Source of the DNA: Spirochaetales bacterium
GTDB lineage: Bacteria; Spirochaetota; Spirochaetia; Sphaerochaetales; Sphaerochaetaceae
NCBI GenBank assembly: GCA_017962865.1
Contig: JAGCUM010000075.1
Location: 1-10,129, forward strand
Reading direction: 5' to 3'
Length of the DNA: 10,129 nt
Shown here: piece by piece, positions 7,082-10,129 of the stretch
Layout of the letters: each line of letters begins with the position of its first letter
Numbering within the stretch: position 1 is the first letter of the stretch
Program-made: the position numbers and the translations under genes
Notes under the pieces: generated by a model
Seen by the model: the letters and a program-made list of their open reading frames with translations, nothing else
Database searches by the model: none
What the model was told of the DNA's origin: nothing

Positions 7082-7477
7082 TCATACCTCGCCTAGGGAG
7101 AAATCCCCGATTACCTTCATCACGTTTCCGTCATGGACGATGTCAAGATTGTGCCCGGGGATGAAGGTACTGAGGTTTTCACTGACAAACTTGAATGCAT
7201 CTGCCTCTATGTGTGCCCTGTCGTACTGGGAGACCTTGTCCAGGGTTCTGATTTCGACGTTCATTACATAGCCTCTGCCGTACTCGGTTCCGTAACCGAG
7301 GGTGAAGGCGAGGGATGTGGAGAACAGCCCGTCAAAGCTCGGGTTCGAACCCTGACCGCGCTTGAGACGGTTGGGATGGATTTTGTAGTGCTCGCCGAAC
7401 TTGTCCTCGAGGTGGTTGTCCAAGGCCTGGCAGAGTAAAGAAAGCTTGTTTTCAAGCTCTTCCTGTTTCGGGTGCAT
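7082..7477 (-). CDS. Conserved-looking protein of unknown function, 131 residues
   Basis: I do not recognise a family. The protein is soluble, with no signal peptide or membrane segment. It begins with an amphipathic helix-like stretch (residues 4-28, KQEELENKLSLLCQALDNHL...), then a Gly/Ser/Phe-rich segment (RGQGSNPSFDGLFSTSLAFT, 40-59), a motif GYGTEYGRGYVMNVEIRTLD at 61-80, and a helix-turn-strand end. The gene starts immediately after the patatin stop (TAA then ATG, no gap), with a GGAG nine bases before the ATG inside the patatin gene. Translation is therefore very likely coupled, and the product may assist or accompany the phospholipase. It ends 14 bases from the convergent hexokinase stop. 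That it is a real gene is supported by the abutting arrangement and ribosome binding site; function is unknown. Confidence 0.8.
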   Translation of the reverse strand: MHPKQEELENKLSLLCQALDNHLEDKFGEHYKIHPNRLKRGQGSNPSFDGLFSTSLAFTLGYGTEYGRGYVMNVEIRTLDKVSQYDRAHIEADAFKFVSENLSTFIPGHNLDIVHDGNVMKVIGDFSLGEV

Positions 7478-8530
7478 TTATCTGTTCTCCATGTTCTGTA
7501 TCAGTCTTTTTGCAAAAGAATCCAAGGTATTATCATACATCAGGGCATTGTTTTCTGCTTCGTGCTTGATGAATCTCAAGGTTGACGGATTGGTTTCATC
7601 CATCTTCACCGGCCTGGAAAGTGGGTTGTCGATTCTCACGTAGTCGACGTCCGGAAGATTCTGGAGCACGTATTCCGCGGTCCTCTTCTGGGCGGTGTCG
7701 AACATAGGTGAGATCTGGTCTGCCCAGTTCATCAGACCCTTCGTGGAATCCTTGTCCATCGTATGGTAGCTTCCGCCCGTGCTGAATGAGAGGATATGGA
7801 ACCTCGTGCACTGCGGGTAGAGCTTTCTGGCTTCGAAGTAGGCATAGATTGCCGGATTGTTGGCCACCACACCGCCGTCCACCAGGAGCTTTCCGGCATA
7901 CTCGCAGGGGGAGAAGAAGGTGGGTGCGGCGCTTGTTGCTCTGGCTGCCACCCATACCGGGTAATCGCGTTCGTCGGCATAGCTTCGGATCATCTGGGGC
8001 TGGCCGTTTGCAAGGTCATAGGCCATGATCAGGGTAGGGACCTTTGCACTCCCGATTATGGCTGTTCCGAACCATCTCTGGCTCAGGGACCGGATTCCTT
8101 CGGAGGTGTATTTGTCGGAAACGATCTGACGCAGACCGAAGATCGAGGTGTTCGCCTGGAAGATCTTGTCTCCCATGGTCATGTAGTTGTCCAGAAGGGC
8201 AGTGAGGTTTATCTGGTTCGAGCCGTCGTCGAGGCTTTTGTGCAGGATGGTCGATTCGCAGGTCAGTGCAAGCGAAATCAGTCCTCCGGTCGAGGTTCCC
8301 GACACCAGGTCGAAATATGAAGCCAGATCCGCTTTTCCTCCGTTGGCCCTGATGGCGCGCTCAAGGTTCTGGAGCAGTACCACGGGGATGATGCCGCGCA
8401 TTCCGCCGCCGTCTATGCAGAGGATGAACCTCTCCTCCGGCTTTCGGGGCTCCGGCTCGGGTGTGGTTGTCTCTATGTTCTCGGCAACGCTTTTGCCGAA
8501 CAGCTTTCTGAAAAATGACGATATGCTCAT
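7478..8530 (-). CDS. Patatin-like phospholipase / lipid acyl hydrolase
   Basis: Patatin-family enzymes hydrolyse acyl chains from phospholipids with a Ser-Asp dyad. This 350-residue protein has the full set: the oxyanion loop DGGGMRGI at 40-47, nucleophile Ser80 in GTSTGG, and the catalytic Asp218 in DGGVVANNP. The core domain spans about 35-235 and resembles plant patatins and the CapV-type bacterial group; the last 115 residues are a less conserved helical tail. Residues 1-33 are a short basic start followed by a Pro/Glu/Thr-rich linker; I see no convincing signal peptide, so it is probably cytosolic. I chose the ATG at 8530; an in-frame TTG at 8566 adds 12 residues and overlaps the opposite gene's control region. 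The Shine-Dalgarno is weak. Only the downstream 131-residue gene appears to be in its operon. No cyclic-nucleotide synthase gene is next to it, so a CBASS assignment is not supported. Confidence 0.92.
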   Translation of the reverse strand: MSISSFFRKLFGKSVAENIETTTPEPEPRKPEERFILCIDGGGMRGIIPVVLLQNLERAIRANGGKADLASYFDLVSGTSTGGLISLALTCESTILHKSLDDGSNQINLTALLDNYMTMGDKIFQANTSIFGLRQIVSDKYTSEGIRSLSQRWFGTAIIGSAKVPTLIMAYDLANGQPQMIRSYADERDYPVWVAARATSAAPTFFSPCEYAGKLLVDGGVVANNPAIYAYFEARKLYPQCTRFHILSFSTGGSYHTMDKDSTKGLMNWADQISPMFDTAQKRTAEYVLQNLPDVDYVRIDNPLSRPVKMDETNPSTLRFIKHEAENNALMYDNTLDSFAKRLIQNMENR

Positions 8531-8569
8531 GTCAGTTAAAATGATATATTTATCTCCAAGGGTCAAGAT
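8531..8569. promoter_or_regulatory. 39-bp divergent control region, patatin / PflX-like genes
   Basis: This AT-rich gap must serve both directions. On the plus strand TATATT (8545-8550) is a candidate -10 box without a good -35, and AAGGG (8558-8562) is the ribosome binding site of the radical SAM gene. On the minus strand TTGACC (8566-8561) is a five-of-six -35 match, but no good -10 box sits at the usual distance. Promoter details are uncertain. Confidence 0.35.
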
Positions 8570-9523
8570 ATGGAAGAACGATTGTCCGCACTCTATGAAA
8601 GCTGCACTCTCTGTCCGAACCTATGCAAGGTAGACCGGACAGCCGGAAAAACCGGCCGTTGCGGCATGGACAGCACCGTTCGTGTGGCCTGGTCGGGCCT
8701 TCACAGGGGAGAGGAACCTCCTGTTTCGGGAGAGAAGGGCTCCGGAATGATCTTCTTCTGCGGGTGTCCTCTTCACTGCCGGTACTGTCAGAACTATCAG
8801 ATAAGCCAAAAGGGCTGGGACGGGGTGAAGCTGTCCGAGGAAGAACTCTGCACTCTGATGCTGGAGCTTCAGGACTTCGGCGCAGCTTCAATCAATCTGG
8901 TGACAGGCACCCACTACATTCCGTCCATAATCGAAGCCATACGCATGGCAAAGGAGAAGGGCCTGAGGCTGCCGATAGTCTGGAACTCCTCCGGCTACGA
9001 GAGCGTTGATGCCCTGAAACTGATCGACCCCTACATCGACCTCTATCTGATAGACGTCAAGACTCTCAGCAGCGATGTGGCCTCGAAGTTCTGCGGTCTT
9101 GCCTCCTACTCCGAGGTCATCGTTCCGGTGATGAAGTTCCTCAGACGCAGACATCCTTCGACGGATCTGCAGCACGGCCTGAGGGGCGCACTGGTGAGGC
9201 ACCTGGTCTTTCCCGGAACCCTGGATGCCACCGTCGATTTCCTGCATTGGTATGCCGATAACTTCAAGGACAACTTCCTTCTCTCGCTGATGGTCCAGTT
9301 CGTGCCGCCCAAGGAAGACCCCGGTTTCCCCAAGATCAGCAGGGAAGAGTACGATATGCTTCTGGATCTGGTCGATAGGCTCGGCATCGACGGCTTTGTC
9401 CAGGAGCAGGATGACAATGAGATTCTCTGGATTCCCGATTTCCGACGCGACAGGCCTTTCCCCGAGGGCTTTGCCGATCCGCTGCCTTATTTTCTGGACC
9501 TTAAGAAGGACGGATGCCGATGA
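8570..9523 (+). CDS. Radical SAM protein, PflX-like (COG1313), function uncertain
   Basis: This 317-residue protein is a radical SAM iron-sulfur enzyme of the group often labelled pyruvate formate-lyase activating enzyme-like or PflX. The CX3CX2C motif that binds the SAM-coordinating 4Fe-4S cluster is C66-PLH-C70-RY-C73 followed by QN. Upstream, C12, C15, C19 and C31 (CTLCPNLCKVD...GRCG) form the N-terminal cysteine cluster typical of this group, which may hold another metal centre. Later family-like segments are INLVTGTHY near 108-116, PIVWNSSGYES near 134-144 and YLIDVKTL near 159-166. The ATG at 8570 has AAGGG seven bases upstream. It overlaps trmD by four bases (ATGA). No formate-lyase or glycyl-radical gene is visible nearby, so I would not assume it activates one; the true substrate is unknown. 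Confidence 0.9.
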   Translation: MEERLSALYESCTLCPNLCKVDRTAGKTGRCGMDSTVRVAWSGLHRGEEPPVSGEKGSGMIFFCGCPLHCRYCQNYQISQKGWDGVKLSEEELCTLMLELQDFGAASINLVTGTHYIPSIIEAIRMAKEKGLRLPIVWNSSGYESVDALKLIDPYIDLYLIDVKTLSSDVASKFCGLASYSEVIVPVMKFLRRRHPSTDLQHGLRGALVRHLVFPGTLDATVDFLHWYADNFKDNFLLSLMVQFVPPKEDPGFPKISREEYDMLLDLVDRLGIDGFVQEQDDNEILWIPDFRRDRPFPEGFADPLPYFLDLKKDGCR

Positions 9524-10129
9524 AGATAAGTATCCTGACCATCTGCCCCGAGTCATTCGACAGTTTCACCAAGACCTCCGTAATCGGCAAGGCAAACCGA
9601 AGAAGCAACTTCTCTCTTGAAATCGTGGACATGCGCAGCTATGCCGAAGGCTCGTTCAGAAAGATAGACGATTCCCCTTACGGCGGGGGCCGCGGGATGG
9701 TTCTCAGGGTCGATACCGCATCGAGGGCGATAGCCGCAACCAGGACGGAGAATTCTCATGTGGTGCTTCTGTCTCCGAAGAGCAGGCCATACGATCAGAA
9801 GAAGGCCCATGAACTTGCAAAGAAGGAGCATGTCGTCCTTGTCTGCGGACACTTCGAAGGAACCGATGCGCGCATAGAAAACTATGTGGATGAGATGATT
9901 TCCATAGGCGATTACATCCTCACCGGCGGCGAGATTGCCGCGATGGCTGTCTGCGACAGCGTGGTCAGACTGCTTCCCGAGGCCCTCAGGGATGGCTCTG
10001 CAGAGGACGAGAGCTTTGAGAACGGGATACTGGAATATCCGCAGTACACACATCCGGAAGAGTTTGACGGAAACAAGGTTCCGGAGGTCTTATTATCAGG
10101 TAATGCTAAGGAAATCAGAAGATTCAGGA
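9520..10129 (+). CDS. trmD: tRNA (guanine37-N1)-methyltransferase (3' end cut off by window)
   Basis: TrmD methylates G37 next to the anticodon of tRNAs reading CUN, CCN and CGG-type codons, using SAM, and prevents +1 frameshifting. The 203 residues visible cover most of a usual 240-250-residue protein. Family motifs: MKISILTICPESF at the start, the DDSPYGGGRGM loop at 50-60, LLSPKSRPY at 83-91, CGHFEGTDARI at 109-119, SIGDYILTGGE at 128-138 (the trefoil-knot SAM site), SAEDESFENG at 160-169 with the probable catalytic Asp at 163, and LEYPQYTHPEEF...VPEVLLSGN at 171-195. AAGGA lies nine bases before the ATG. The start overlaps the radical SAM stop (ATGA), indicating coupled translation. In many bacteria trmD sits after rpsP and rimM; here that upstream context is absent. 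The frame is open at the window end. Confidence 0.96.
   Translation, partial: MKISILTICPESFDSFTKTSVIGKANRRSNFSLEIVDMRSYAEGSFRKIDDSPYGGGRGMVLRVDTASRAIAATRTENSHVVLLSPKSRPYDQKKAHELAKKEHVVLVCGHFEGTDARIENYVDEMISIGDYILTGGEIAAMAVCDSVVRLLPEALRDGSAEDESFENGILEYPQYTHPEEFDGNKVPEVLLSGNAKEIRRFR

Noticed and set aside
7082..8530. CBASS or other anti-phage system built on the patatin protein
   Set aside because: The neighbours are metabolic or unknown, no CD-NTase, sensor or accessory Cap gene is present, and the 131-residue protein has no visible nucleotidyltransferase motif.
8888..9556. Minus-strand open frames opposite the radical SAM and trmD genes (also 9553-10053)
   Set aside because: They are shadows of strongly conserved plus-strand genes.

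Overview
This window looks like chromosomal DNA of a moderately GC-rich spirochaete, most likely near Sphaerochaetaceae or Treponema. That placement is inference. It rests on the exported binding protein, whose signal peptide ends in an AAGSKEA-type cleavage region typical of those groups, on a eukaryotic-type hexokinase, and on a BmpA-family (purine nucleoside type) ABC importer. I see no rRNA, tRNA, insertion sequence, prophage or CRISPR array. Nine genes fill almost the whole window, and no gene-free stretch exceeds about 185 bp.

Layout. Positions 1-3430 (minus strand) hold an importer operon in the order binding protein (3430-2396), fused double ATPase (2320-791) and permease (798 to beyond position 1, cut by the window edge). 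A promoter at 3498-3527, a 5' UTR hairpin, and a second hairpin between the binding-protein and ATPase genes suggest the binding protein is made in excess over the membrane parts. Upstream lie three alternating copies of a 9-bp word (3560-3610) and then sbcB (exonuclease I, 5030-3615, minus).

From a short divergent region at 5031-5093, a plus-strand pair begins: a 221-residue exported protein of unknown function (5094-5759) and a hexokinase (5775-7067). They meet a convergent minus-strand pair, a patatin-like phospholipase (8530-7478) followed with no gap by an unknown 131-residue protein (7477-7082). From a 39-bp divergent region, the last plus-strand pair is a PflX-like radical SAM protein (8570-9523) overlapping trmD (9520 to beyond the window end) by four bases.

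How the genes relate: the importer probably brings in a nucleoside or similar ligand, and the hexokinase phosphorylates glucose or another hexose entering glycolysis. SbcB trims single-stranded DNA in repair, and TrmD makes m1G37 in tRNA. The patatin/131-residue pair and the PflX-like protein have no assigned pathway. I found no convincing new defence or mobile system. The items most worth a second look are the triple repeat upstream of the importer promoter, the apparently leaderless mRNA of the exported protein, and the abutting patatin/unknown pair.
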